From assembly GCA_902984215.1 (NCBI GenBank), contig CADWAF010002009.1:1-44929 (forward strand): a stretch of DNA of 44,929 nucleotides, given 5' to 3'. The stretch is from Willaertia magna (lineage: Eukaryota; Heterolobosea; Eutetramitea; Acrasida; Naegleriidae). The translations under genes were made by a program, and so were the position numbers. The notes under the pieces were generated by a model that worked only from the letters and a program-made list of their open reading frames with translations, searched no databases and had not been told where the DNA came from. How positions within the stretch are numbered: the first letter of the stretch is position 1; every line of letters begins with the position of its first letter. Below, in pieces: positions 9,865 to 19,184 of this stretch.

Positions 9865-10149
9865 ATCCTCAATTTGTCAACTCTATGGTATTTTACTTAA
9901 TTACCACCTAGGTTTTTTATTGTAAAATTGTACAGTAGTCTTCATTCTAAATTAATATGAATATTTACTGCTTATTAAACATTTTATTAATTGAATATCA
10001 ATATGTTAATATTGTGAAAGGAAGATAGTTGGTTGTTTTTATTAAAACAAGGGAAGTAGTACAAATAATTTAGAATTAACAATTCATACTGTGATGAGTG
10101 TAACGTTTATTGGCGCCTTTGGTAGAGGCTTATTAATCTACAGAAAAAA

Positions 10150-13100
10150 ATGAATCAACCGTTACATTTAATATATCTTTGTGATGGAAAATTTCAAGTG
10201 AATGAAGATGCTGCTCACATTATTTCTCAAATTAAAGAACCAATAGCAACTGCCTCAATTGCAGGAAATTATAGATCCGGAAAAAGTTTTCTTTTAAATC
10301 AATTATTGGGAATTCCTGAGGGGTAAGTCTCATTAATGCCAAATATTTACCTTATAAAAGATTTGCTATAAGTCCTACTGTTAGACCTTGTACTAAAGGC
10401 TTGTGGACTTGGGGAGAGCCTATCAAACTTTCCAATAGTCATCATCCTGATTTTAGATTATTATTGATAGATACAGAGGGAATTGGTTCATTTAGTGCTA
10501 ATGAAACTTATGATTCACAAGTACGTTCTAATTTAATTTTGTAAAATATTTACATCTTTTTAAGATTTTTGCCCTTGCCTTATTATTAAGTTCATTTTTC
10601 ATCTTTAATAGTATCGGAAGTATTGATGAAAACACAATAACAAGAATAGGGTAAGTTAAATTAAATTTATTTTGTTAATTTCAAAAGGGTTGTTACTGAG
10701 CTTTCTAAGTATATAAAACATAGAGCCCTAAATGGCCTTTCTTTAGGTACTGATTTCACTTCTATATTCCCTTATTTCTTGTGGCTGGTAAGGGATTTTA
10801 CACTTGAGCTCAGTGATGAAAATGGTAGGGCCATGTCTGCAAAGGATTACTTGGAAAGTGCGCTTAAAATGGAAGAGTCACAAACAACAGATTCAGAGCT
10901 TATTAAATCTAAACAAGCTATTAAAACTTCATTGAGAGAATATTTTACTAACCGAGATTGCTTCACATTGGTAAGGCCAATACTAGATGAAAAGAAATTA
11001 CAAAATATATCTAAAGTTGAAAGTGGTGAAATACGAGAGGAATTCAGAGAACAAATTCAACAATTAAAAAGTTATATTTTTGAAAAGATTAGACCAAAAG
11101 AATTTCAAGGCAGATTCATGAATGGAAGAATGTTTATTACACTTTGTAAAAGTTTTTGTACAGCTCTTAATGATGGAGGTATTGTAATAGATTCATGTTG
11201 GGATAGCGTTGTAAAAGATGAATGTGGCACTACGCTGTTGGAATCATTTCAACTTTACAAAAGCAAAATGCACAAGTTTGTAACTCAAAGTGGAATTTTA
11301 GATCTCCCTGAATTAGAAGAAAAACATTTCGAAATAGAACAAATGGCCTTAGAAAATTTTGTTGATGTATCGAAGTTTGTTGGAAAAGACTCACAACAAT
11401 ACGTTATAGGATTACAAAGGGCTATATCTGACGAATTTAAACGGATAAGAGATATGTTGAAACAATTATCACAAGACACTGACAAAAAGATTGCAACTGA
11501 GTTGTTTAATGAGTTGACTTCTCAAGCCTCTTCTTTTCAAAGTCTGGAGGATTTTGAACAACACTTAAAGCAATATGTACAATCTTATCTTCAACAATCA
11601 AAAGGAAGTGAGAAACATAAAATTCTATTAGAATATTTGATAGATTGGATATTTAGTGCCTTATTGACTTATGAAACAAGTGTAAAGGAACGATTGACAA
11701 GAGAGTTTGAAGAAAAATTGAACATAATTAGAGAAGAACATAAAGAAAGTATAAGTGAATTAGAAGAAAATCATAAAGAGGAGATACTTAAAATACAAAC
11801 ACAAGCCGCTGGAATAATTCAACAAAAGAATAAAATAAGGGAACAATACAATGTAATGGTGGCTGGGATTAAGAAGATGAAAAAAGAGCTTGTAGTACAT
11901 GAGGAAACGATTAAGGATTTAAATGAAACGAAGAGAAAAATGGAAGATGAAAGAACAATGATGATAGAGAGGATAAATCTTTTGCAAAGCGAGGCTAATG
12001 GCCTTGGCCAAGAGCTAGTCAAACATAAAAAGGATCAAGAAGATATGAAAGAATTTAAAGCAAAACTGGAAGAACACCTTCACTCTTCCCAAATGGAAAA
12101 TGATGTACTAAAGGAGGAAAATTCCAATTTACAAAAAACTATAACTTTGTTACAACAAAACAAACAAGAGCTACAGATAACAATGACAGACCTTCAAGAT
12201 GCGATGTCAGAGTTAAAATCAAAGTTAAAAGAATCCAAAACACAAAACCAAAACAACGAAGAAACATTAAGACAGTCAACAGAATTGTTGAGGGCACTGA
12301 GAGAAGAAAAAAGACAAATGACTGAAGTGTTAAAGCAACACAAAGATGAAAATGAAAAACAATGCACAGAGATAGATCAATTAAAGGAGTCTATAAGAAA
12401 GTATGAAAGAGAAATTGCCAGCAGAAATGCAAAGATAAAGAGCTACGACAGATTAATTCTTCTAGAAAAAGAAAAGTCACAGGATAGTGAAGAAAGATTA
12501 AGACATTTGCTTAAAAACAGCGCCGACTTTTCAGTTAATGGGAAAACTAAGGAATTAGAAGAGCAGGTAGAACAAATTAATTCTACAAATAGGAGGGTAT
12601 TGGATATGAACAAGGTTTTTATGGAAGAAAACAACAGATTAAAGGAGAGAATAAGAGAATTAATGGCTAGAATGCAAGAGCATGGTATAAAGCTGGATGA
12701 TGACACATTTATTATGGAAACCACCACTATTCCAACACCAAAGGCATCTCCTGTTTCTGTCTCCAGCACGTCTTCTCCGTCTAGAATGAATCCAGCATTA
12801 TTTGCCACACCAGTGGGACAAGAGAGCCTAATTCTTGCAACCCCAAAAACTATTAATGATGTAAGTCTTTTTAGTAGCACTGTCAATAACGATGACACAA
12901 CCGAAAATAGCGAAGAAAGTGAAACGGATACAGGCATGAGTTCTGATAGCGACAGAGTAACTGGTTTTGATGCTGAGGCAACACCTAAGAATTTTGTGAA
13001 AAGAAAAGTCACCTCAAAAACACCAATTTCTGAAGTTGAAAAGATTTTACTCTCCACCGCAAGAGCTTCAAGTCCAACCCTAACATCAACTAAAAGAAAG

Positions 13101-13169
13101 CTTTTACTAAGCGAAAGAAAGAGAAAAGACATTACAACTCCTAAACGATCCCCAAATAATGTAAACTAG
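10150..13169 (+). CDS. Guanylate-binding protein (GBP/atlastin-type dynamin-superfamily GTPase)
   Basis: Four exons (10150-10322, 10361-10520, 10565-10650, 10688-13169) with introns of only 38, 44 and 37 bp give 966 residues. The GBP-type G domain is complete: P-loop GNYRSGKS (39-46), G2 TKGLWTWGEP (69-78), DTEG (95-98), FNSIGSIDE, and the RD motif of G4 (LVRDFT, R175-D176), which replaces NKxD in this family. A helical region follows, then a long coiled coil (about 400-800, Glu/Lys-rich heptads). The C-terminal tail is Ser/Thr/Pro-rich with many S/T-P sites and basic clusters (KRKLLLSERKRKD). No C-terminal CaaX box is seen. Animal GBPs oligomerise on pathogen membranes; the role in a protist is unknown. 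The last 29 bp overlap the convergent TRM6 coding region. Confidence 0.92.
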
Positions 13170-14322
13170 AATTAACCTTTATTCCTGAAAGAATATACCC
13201 ACTTGTGCTTGAAGTTGTCATCATTGGATGTGTTCTTCTTGGTAAAACCTGATATTCTCTCATCCAAGTTTCTGTTAATTGTACCATAATACCTAACTTT
13301 TCTTCTTTTAATTTGTTATGGCAATGCTCTAATGGTTCTCTGTAAGAAGAATAGAAAGCAAATGTACCTGAATCTTTCAAATAAGGGAATAAATTATTTA
13401 AAACAGACAAAGGTAAATATTGATTACTGGCAACTAGTAAACAATCTACTTGATGTTCTTCTTTAGATAATTTGCTAAATGGAATATCCTTAATAATCTT
13501 AAAGTTTTCTTTAGGAGTATTGAAATAAGTAACACAATGAGCATGTTTAGTAATCATTTCGTCAGGTGCAACTCTTAAAATCATACCATGAGTTTGAATT
13601 CTTTCAAATACTGAAGCAACTACCAATCCTAGACAAGTTTCTAAAACCATAATCTTTTTATTTGGATAAACTCCACCTAATGTTAATAATTGAGATAGTC
13701 CATCAATTCTTAAATAACTTGTCTTTTCAGGATTTTTATTAAAATAAAATTCACATATTTCTTGAGTAGTTGGTTCACTAATCTTAAAATATGTTAAATA
13801 TTTCTTTTTCTTTTTCTTTAAATATTTTTGTTGAGAGAATTGAGTTCTAACATTAAATGATTTACTTCCTTCAATTAATTTTTCAATAATTTCTTTACCT
13901 CCTATTCCCTTCTCTTTTAAATTAATAATTTCATCTTGTGTTAATTGTTGAGATTTATTATTATCAATTAACATTCTATTATCTCTTTCTCTAACATCTT
14001 CATTATTAGTACTAGGTGTATTAGTAGATGGCGTTACTATTGTTTCTTCATTTTCTTCTTGTTGTTCTTCTTCTGCATCAGGATTATAATTCATTCTTTT
14101 AATACTTGATGTTTTATCTTTATCATTAGAAATTAATTCATAATATGAATAATATGGTTGTCCGATTAATTGACTACCAATAAAACTTTTATTTTTTGCT
14201 ACTTTAACAACAGTATCTGGTTTAATAAATTGAAGTAATAATGCATTTCCACTATTAACGCGAATGACAATAGTATCTCCTTCTTTTACGCAATTAGGTG
14301 AGCCAGAGCTAGAAGATGACAT
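13141..14322 (-). CDS. TRM6: tRNA (adenine-58-N1)-methyltransferase non-catalytic subunit TRM6/GCD10
   Basis: Single exon, 393 residues. The N-terminal beta domain begins with CVKEGDTIVIRVNSGNALL and VAKNKSFIGSQLIGQPYYSYYEL, a typical TRM6 opening. The middle has ISxLKxKGxxGxEIIEKLIEGSKSF-like sequence and then KTxFSQQKYLKKKKKKYLTYF, also diagnostic. The C-terminal Rossmann-like half (KIMVLETCLGLVVASV, DCLLVASNQY) lacks the AdoMet-binding glycine signature, as expected for the non-catalytic partner. TRM6 pairs with TRM61, not in this window, to make m1A58 in initiator tRNA. An Asn/Glu/Gln-rich insert sits near residues 77-125. The stop lies inside the convergent GBP gene. Confidence 0.94.
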   Translation of the reverse strand: MSSSSSGSPNCVKEGDTIVIRVNSGNALLLQFIKPDTVVKVAKNKSFIGSQLIGQPYYSYYELISNDKDKTSSIKRMNYNPDAEEEQQEENEETIVTPSTNTPSTNNEDVRERDNRMLIDNNKSQQLTQDEIINLKEKGIGGKEIIEKLIEGSKSFNVRTQFSQQKYLKKKKKKYLTYFKISEPTTQEICEFYFNKNPEKTSYLRIDGLSQLLTLGGVYPNKKIMVLETCLGLVVASVFERIQTHGMILRVAPDEMITKHAHCVTYFNTPKENFKIIKDIPFSKLSKEEHQVDCLLVASNQYLPLSVLNNLFPYLKDSGTFAFYSSYREPLEHCHNKLKEEKLGIMVQLTETWMREYQVLPRRTHPMMTTSSTSGYILSGIKVNSSLHYLGIV

Positions 14323-14362
14323 TTTTTTTTGTTCAACAATTTATTTTACAATCACTGTGCAC

Positions 14363-14806
14363 TTAATTAATTTTAAAAGTAGTAAAACTTTTATCTCTTG
14401 CTTTAGTTAGTGGTAATTTTGCATATCTTGTTTCACTAAAGGGTATTTTAGGTATTAGTTTTTGTTTAAATTCACTCAAATAATCATTCTCTCCAAATTC
14501 ATATCTTTTCTTAACTTTTAATGGCGGTTTTTCACTTGGTGTTATATAATGATATTCTTCTTTTACTTTCCCTCTTTTTGTTTCTTTTTTTAGTTCACTA
14601 TAGGAGCTACCAAAAGGATTAGATTGATAATTAACTGGATGAAAAGGTGATTCACTACTAGTTGTATTTGCCTTACATTTACTGTTAACATTATTTACAT
14701 TATTACAAGAAGTTATTGTTGTACTTTTATTTCGTTGTTGTGTAAGTATCATTTCACCAAGACCATTCCCTATACTCTCCCTAAAGGCATCATTCCTTAT
14801 TATCAT
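14363..14806 (-). CDS. Unrecognised small basic protein
   Basis: Single exon, 147 residues with an ATG at 14806. No domain is recognised. The first half is Asn/Ser/Thr-rich and low in complexity. The second half has conserved-looking short motifs (PFHPVNYQSNPFGSSYSEL, YHYITPSEKPPLKVKKRYEFGENDYL, PFSETRYAKLPL) separated by charged residues. That pattern of proline-anchored Tyr motifs resembles ciliary microtubule-associated proteins, but this is only an impression. It lies 40 bp upstream of the TRM6 start on the same strand, so the two could share transcription context. Confidence 0.6.
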   Translation of the reverse strand: MIIRNDAFRESIGNGLGEMILTQQRNKSTTITSCNNVNNVNSKCKANTTSSESPFHPVNYQSNPFGSSYSELKKETKRGKVKEEYHYITPSEKPPLKVKKRYEFGENDYLSEFKQKLIPKIPFSETRYAKLPLTKARDKSFTTFKIN

Positions 14807-15016
14807 CTTTTTTTATTTAAAATTAATTCAATATCTGTAACGGCTATGGAATGCTACCGCCAACATTAAAACTACTGTCAAATTTCCATCATTAAAAAAA
14901 TTGTTATGATGTTATATCTAGATTAAGAATTAAGGTGAATTTATTACAATGATACTAATGGTCTATGATACATTCATCTTTAAAAATAATAAATATTATT
15001 CACTTAAATAAACCAA

Positions 15017-15575
15017 TTATTTAGTGGTACCATTATTAGAAGAAGAAGAACGAGTAATTCTTTGAGAATTATCAGGAATTGAAAATAACATTGGATCTAC
15101 CACCATTGGATTTGATTGATTATTACTATTCACAACATTCTTTTTATACATTGACATTGATTGATTATTTAAATTATTATTTAAAACATTTGAATTTTGT
15201 ACAAAATTTAAAGGTAAATTATTTGATACCATTGATGGTGAAGGTAAATATAATATACTATTATTCCCTCTATTATTAATAGGTTGATTATTATTTGGAT
15301 TAACAAATGTTAACATTGGAGGTTGTTGATTAATTCTTTGTTCAATAATAGATCCAATTTTATTAAATTCAAATGAAAATTTATCAACTACATCAAATGC
15401 AGAATGAATGATAGCTTCCGTTAATGATCTTAATAAAATAAAATTATCGGAAATTACATGTATTTAATAATACCTACACTTGACTAGTTCTTTGTTGTTG
15501 TAATCTTCTTCTAGTCTCAATTACCTTTACACCTGCTAATAAACTAGCAAAAGCACTCAACAAGACGTAAAGCAT
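15017..15575 (-). CDS. Small single-pass membrane protein, unknown function
   Basis: Exons 15575-15478 and 15428-15017 around a 49-bp intron give 169 residues. The N-terminus MLYVLLSAFASLLAGVKVIETRRRLQ is a hydrophobic segment followed by a basic stop-transfer stretch, so it is a signal anchor or membrane segment. Then a helical segment (SLTEAIIHSAFDVVDKFSF) and an Asn/Ser-rich disordered tail (about 70-169). I do not recognise the family. The start is 42 bp from the divergent start at 15618. Confidence 0.65.
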
Positions 15576-15617
15576 TTTCTTTATTGTGAAATTAAAAAAA
15601 ATATTTTTAAAAAAAAA
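15576..15617. promoter_or_regulatory. 42-bp bidirectional promoter region
   Basis: Everything between the divergent ATGs at 15575 (-) and 15618 (+). It is 42 bp of A/T with TTATTGTGAAATT and an A-run just before the plus-strand ATG. Both 5' untranslated regions and core promoters must be squeezed in here or overlap the neighbouring gene. Confidence 0.6.
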
Positions 15618-16614
15618 ATGAAGAAACAAATTTTACGTTTTTCATGCGGCAACCAACAACAAAAAGTGAAAATTCTTTTACCTTCTCTCTTTTCTAGAAA
15701 GTTAACAACAGGTAGTTGTTTAATATTTAATAATAATATACAAAGAAATAAAACAATTGCAAAGGAATATCCACCAATTGATATGTCATGGAATATAAAA
15801 AAAAAATCAAACTTGAGTCATACTTATTTAGATTTAGAACAATCTAAAGTAGCAATGAATGAATTAACAAATTTATTTAAAAATGATGAAAATATTAAAA
15901 AGGAAATAACAGAAATTGCTAAAATGTGTAAGTATTTAATGAAATAGTTAAATTAATATATTTTAGCTAATGAAAGTGAATTATATGATAAATTTATTAG
16001 ATATTTAAATTTAATGAATAATACTAGGAAATTAGTAATGACTAAATTTGCAGAAGTATTTAATGAATCAGAAGATTTAAATGGTAAGTATTAAATAATA
16101 GATTTAATTAAATAAATTAGATCGTAGGTTACGTATGTCAATTGGTAGAAATTCTGGTAAAGATGAAGAATTATTAAATTCAGTTAAAGATTTAAATTTA
16201 TATTTAATTCAAAATATTTTCCAAATTGATAATTTAGAAACTAAATTAAAAGATATTAGAATTTTACAAGTTTATCAACAAGCTCAAGAAGCAATGTATG
16301 AACATTTTGGTAATGAAATGTTATTAGGTAATTTAGATAATAATCAACAAGAGAAAGTACTTCCAATGACTAGATTATGGTTATTTAATAAGGAAAGAGA
16401 ATTAATTGCTGAATTTGCTAAAAGAATTGCAAAAGAAGAAATTAGACAAAAACAATTAGATAATAATGAATTAAGTGAAGAAGAAAAACAAAAACCTTAT
16501 GGAAAATGGATTGAAGAAATTACTCTTCCAGATAATTATGATACTTTAGAAAGTCCAAAAGAATGGATTATTTACAGATTTGTATTAAATGATATTTTAT
16601 TTAGATTGGGATAA
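15618..16614 (+). CDS. Predicted mitochondrial protein, unknown function
   Basis: Three exons (15618-15927, 15967-16083, 16121-16614) with 39- and 37-bp introns give 306 residues. The N-terminus (MKKQILRFSCGNQQQKVKILL, then SLFSRKLTTG) is basic, hydroxylated and free of acidic residues, consistent with a mitochondrial presequence. The body is alpha-helical and charged, with NESELYDKFIRYLNLM, LNSVKDLNLYLIQNIF, TRLWLFNKERELIAEFAKRIAKEE and a C-terminal IIYRFVLNDILFRLG. I do not recognise the fold; mitochondrial ribosomal or respiratory accessory proteins are possible. Its stop is 8 bp from the convergent 7TM gene. Confidence 0.75.
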
Positions 16615-16622
16615 ATAAATAG

Positions 16623-17690
16623 TTATGGAATTAATGCTAATGCGTAAGAATTATTTTCTTTTTTAGGATTTTCAATAATACATAAACATTCTTGTTGTGT
16701 TATTGGGTGTTGTTTAGTTGCAAAGTTTAAACTAGCCACTTCTTCTTCATCATTGTTATTGGTTGTTGTATTCGTATTTGGGAATAAATGTTGTTGTAAT
16801 ATTCTAGTTACTGTTAGTGGATTATGTTGTAATATTTGTTGTATTTGTTGATGAATTTGTTGAGAAGATTGAAAGTTTCTTAATCTAAATAACAATCCAG
16901 CAATAACAATAATTATAAATATTAAACTTTCAATTATATTAGATCTAACTAAATAAGTATCATTTTTAAATTTATTATTTACAATATTTAAAGCAGTTAC
17001 TAAAGAAATACTTAAAGTATAAAAAATTAAAAATAAAAATATTAAATATCTAAAATTTTTAAATAATTTAATTTTTAAAAATATTGGAGAATTAAAGATA
17101 TCAATATTGGCTTCAGCTAATCTACTATTTTCTTCATAATTTGTAAATAAAATATTTAAATGTTTTAAATTAATTGTAATATTACTAAAAACATTACCAA
17201 ATATAATAATATAAACTATATATAATGGAAAAACAAAGAATGGATTAAATATTTGTGCTATTTGACATAATAATAAACAAACCATATTCCAACTTATAAT
17301 TCTTTTATCTGTTCTTTCTAATTTTAATTTTGTAATAAATAATCCTTTAGATATTATTAATAAATTAAAAAATAATACAATTTCAAATAATATTGAAAAA
17401 CTATTCGTTATTAAATAAAAAATAACATTATATTTATTTTTATAATTATTTAAAACTCTATGAAAATATACAATACAAGTAGCACATTGAATTATTTTTA
17501 AAATAGGTAATATAGTTAAATATTTAGTTTGTAAAGATATATTTAATTTATATTGTTTTTTATAATAAATAATATGCGCAATCCATAAAATAGTTGCGCA
17601 TCCCCATAAAGAAGTAAAAGCAATATAGGTTGCAGGTAAACGTTCATAAACTGTTGGGTCGAAAGTATTTTGATCTTGTTGTTGCGACAT
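16623..17690 (-). CDS. Seven-transmembrane protein, GOST/Lung_7-TM_R-like
   Basis: Single exon, 355 residues with seven hydrophobic segments: about 22-44, 60-77, 90-118, 133-150, 155-178, 222-245 and 257-276. The first segment (TSLWGCATILWIAHIIYY) and the following LQTKYLTILPILKIIQCATCIVYF resemble the YG...W and LQ...I..V..LK pattern of the GOST family (GPR107/TMEM87/TMEM145). The LLIISKGLFITK motif after TM3 corresponds to the family's LxxxGWGxxRP. The large N-terminal luminal domain and signal peptide of GOST proteins are absent; the protein begins with a short Gln-rich segment. The C-terminal tail has a Gln-rich helix and an Asn/Glu stretch. A distinct 7TM family cannot be excluded. Confidence 0.6.
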   Translation of the reverse strand: MSQQQDQNTFDPTVYERLPATYIAFTSLWGCATILWIAHIIYYKKQYKLNISLQTKYLTILPILKIIQCATCIVYFHRVLNNYKNKYNVIFYLITNSFSILFEIVLFFNLLIISKGLFITKLKLERTDKRIISWNMVCLLLCQIAQIFNPFFVFPLYIVYIIIFGNVFSNITINLKHLNILFTNYEENSRLAEANIDIFNSPIFLKIKLFKNFRYLIFLFLIFYTLSISLVTALNIVNNKFKNDTYLVRSNIIESLIFIIIVIAGLLFRLRNFQSSQQIHQQIQQILQHNPLTVTRILQQHLFPNTNTTTNNNDEEEVASLNFATKQHPITQQECLCIIENPKKENNSYALALIP

Positions 17691-17812
17691 TTTTTTAATA
17701 AAATAATAAAAAATATAATTGGAACACTAATTGAAGCCTTTTGTTTTATTTATTAGACAAGTATTGCCACAGTCTACTAATAATTTGTGAATCATATTAT
17801 TTGTAAAAACAC

Positions 17813-19063
17813 CTATCGATCCAATAAATTACTTTCTTCCTTGTTGTTGATTAATTTATTTCTTTTTGCTGCAGCTTTTCTTCTTCTTTCATCTACTGTT
17901 GTTGCCTTATTGTCATCACTGTCATTTAAAGATTGATTTACAATGGTATTATTTTCATTATTACTTGTGAATTTTTCTAACATTGTAGTTATACTTTTAC
18001 AAACATGATTACCAAACTGAATAGAGTCACTATTGAATCCTGTTTGCTCTAAAATTGATCTACTGTCAAATCTATTATCATAGGCAGATATTAAATCTAA
18101 AATACAACCACTTAATTTAAAAACCAATAAATCATTTTGATATCCACTGTAAGGTTCTAAAACTTCATTACGAATGGATTGTATGTACTCCTTAATAGTT
18201 GAATATCTTAATGATATTATTCTTCTTAAATTAGTATTCTTTGCAATTAATGGTACATTTTCTTTTAATAAACAAAGATTATAAACTACTTGAATAGCTA
18301 ATTTCCCTAGTACTCTACGTTCATCTAGTTTTAAATTTGTATCCAATACACAAATTAATTCATCAAACAATCCCCTTTCCCTAGCAATAATAAATCTATT
18401 CTTTGGATGGGCAGATAGATAAACTAGTGCTTGTAACACATGTTGTTTAGTTTTCACACTTTTTGAACTGTTATGTAAGATTTGTACAATTCCATATAAC
18501 ATTTGATCTGTTCCACAAACTAAGGTTTGGTTGACAAAAGTTACTGAAATATAGTCAAGTGCCTTTGCAACAAGCTCTTGGGTTTGTTTATCTTCAGAAA
18601 GTAACATCTTGGCAATGCCCGGTAAACAATTTTCCTCATTAGCAATAAAAGCATCTAACATTGGATCCTCTAACAACAAATTTGTTAAAATTGCTAAAGC
18701 ATGTTGTTGGCATCTATGATGAGCATCAGAGTCTTGTTCAATCACAAGTATAGCACACAAAGATTCAATAAAATTATTTGCCATTGCTAAAGCTCTTCTA
18801 TAACCTTTTTGTTCACTAATATTTCTTAATCCGAATGCAACATGAATTCTTTCCTTAGATTTTCCGTATAACATGATGTGAAGTAATTCTGGAATTTTCT
18901 CTAAAATCTTCTCACCCTCTGATTTTCCTACTTGTTCTGGATTAGGATTAATAATTGGTTTAGTATCGTATTTAAATGTTAATTCAGATAATGCTCTCCT
19001 AGGACTATCCATTATTGAAGTATTTCTATTATTACTACTTGAAGGGGAAAACAAAGTATCCAT
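17813..19063 (-). CDS. Armadillo-like alpha-solenoid protein
   Basis: Single exon, 416 residues. From about residue 50 to 300 it is built of helical repeats with armadillo-like spacing: LHIMLYGKSKERIHVAFGL, HALAILTNLLLEDPM, QELVAKALDYISVTFV, KQHVLQALVYLSAHPKNRF and LAIQVVYNLCLLKENVPLI. Such solenoids are protein-interaction scaffolds with no catalytic residues. The first 40 residues are Ser/Asn-rich and include SPRRALSELTF, a possible phosphosite. The C-terminus (ERRRKAAAKRNKL) is basic and could be a nuclear signal. No orthologue is recognised. It is upstream of, and on the same strand as, the DyP peroxidase. Confidence 0.78.
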   Translation of the reverse strand: MDTLFSPSSSNNRNTSIMDSPRRALSELTFKYDTKPIINPNPEQVGKSEGEKILEKIPELLHIMLYGKSKERIHVAFGLRNISEQKGYRRALAMANNFIESLCAILVIEQDSDAHHRCQQHALAILTNLLLEDPMLDAFIANEENCLPGIAKMLLSEDKQTQELVAKALDYISVTFVNQTLVCGTDQMLYGIVQILHNSSKSVKTKQHVLQALVYLSAHPKNRFIIARERGLFDELICVLDTNLKLDERRVLGKLAIQVVYNLCLLKENVPLIAKNTNLRRIISLRYSTIKEYIQSIRNEVLEPYSGYQNDLLVFKLSGCILDLISAYDNRFDSRSILEQTGFNSDSIQFGNHVCKSITTMLEKFTSNNENNTIVNQSLNDSDDNKATTVDERRRKAAAKRNKLINNKEESNLLDR

Positions 19064-19184
19064 CTTATTAACTGTTGCTTTTGGAGGGAATTTTAAACTA
19101 CAATTATTTTTTTTTAAAATTAAAATTTTAACGATAAAACAGTAACCGGGTTTGACTGTATTATGTGTATATTCAACAATATAC

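Noticed and set aside
9472..9925. Long open frames on both strands through the RGG gene
   Set aside because: Produced by the purine-rich repeat; they encode only Ser/Thr or Val/Glu runs.
10094..10145. Possible C/D snoRNA: GTGATGA resembles a C box
   Set aside because: No CTGA D box at the expected distance and no terminal stem, and it overlaps the GBP promoter.
12443..13132. 229-codon minus-strand frame inside the GBP gene
   Set aside because: Antisense of the coiled-coil/S-T region, hydrophobic/Ser-rich low complexity, no domain.
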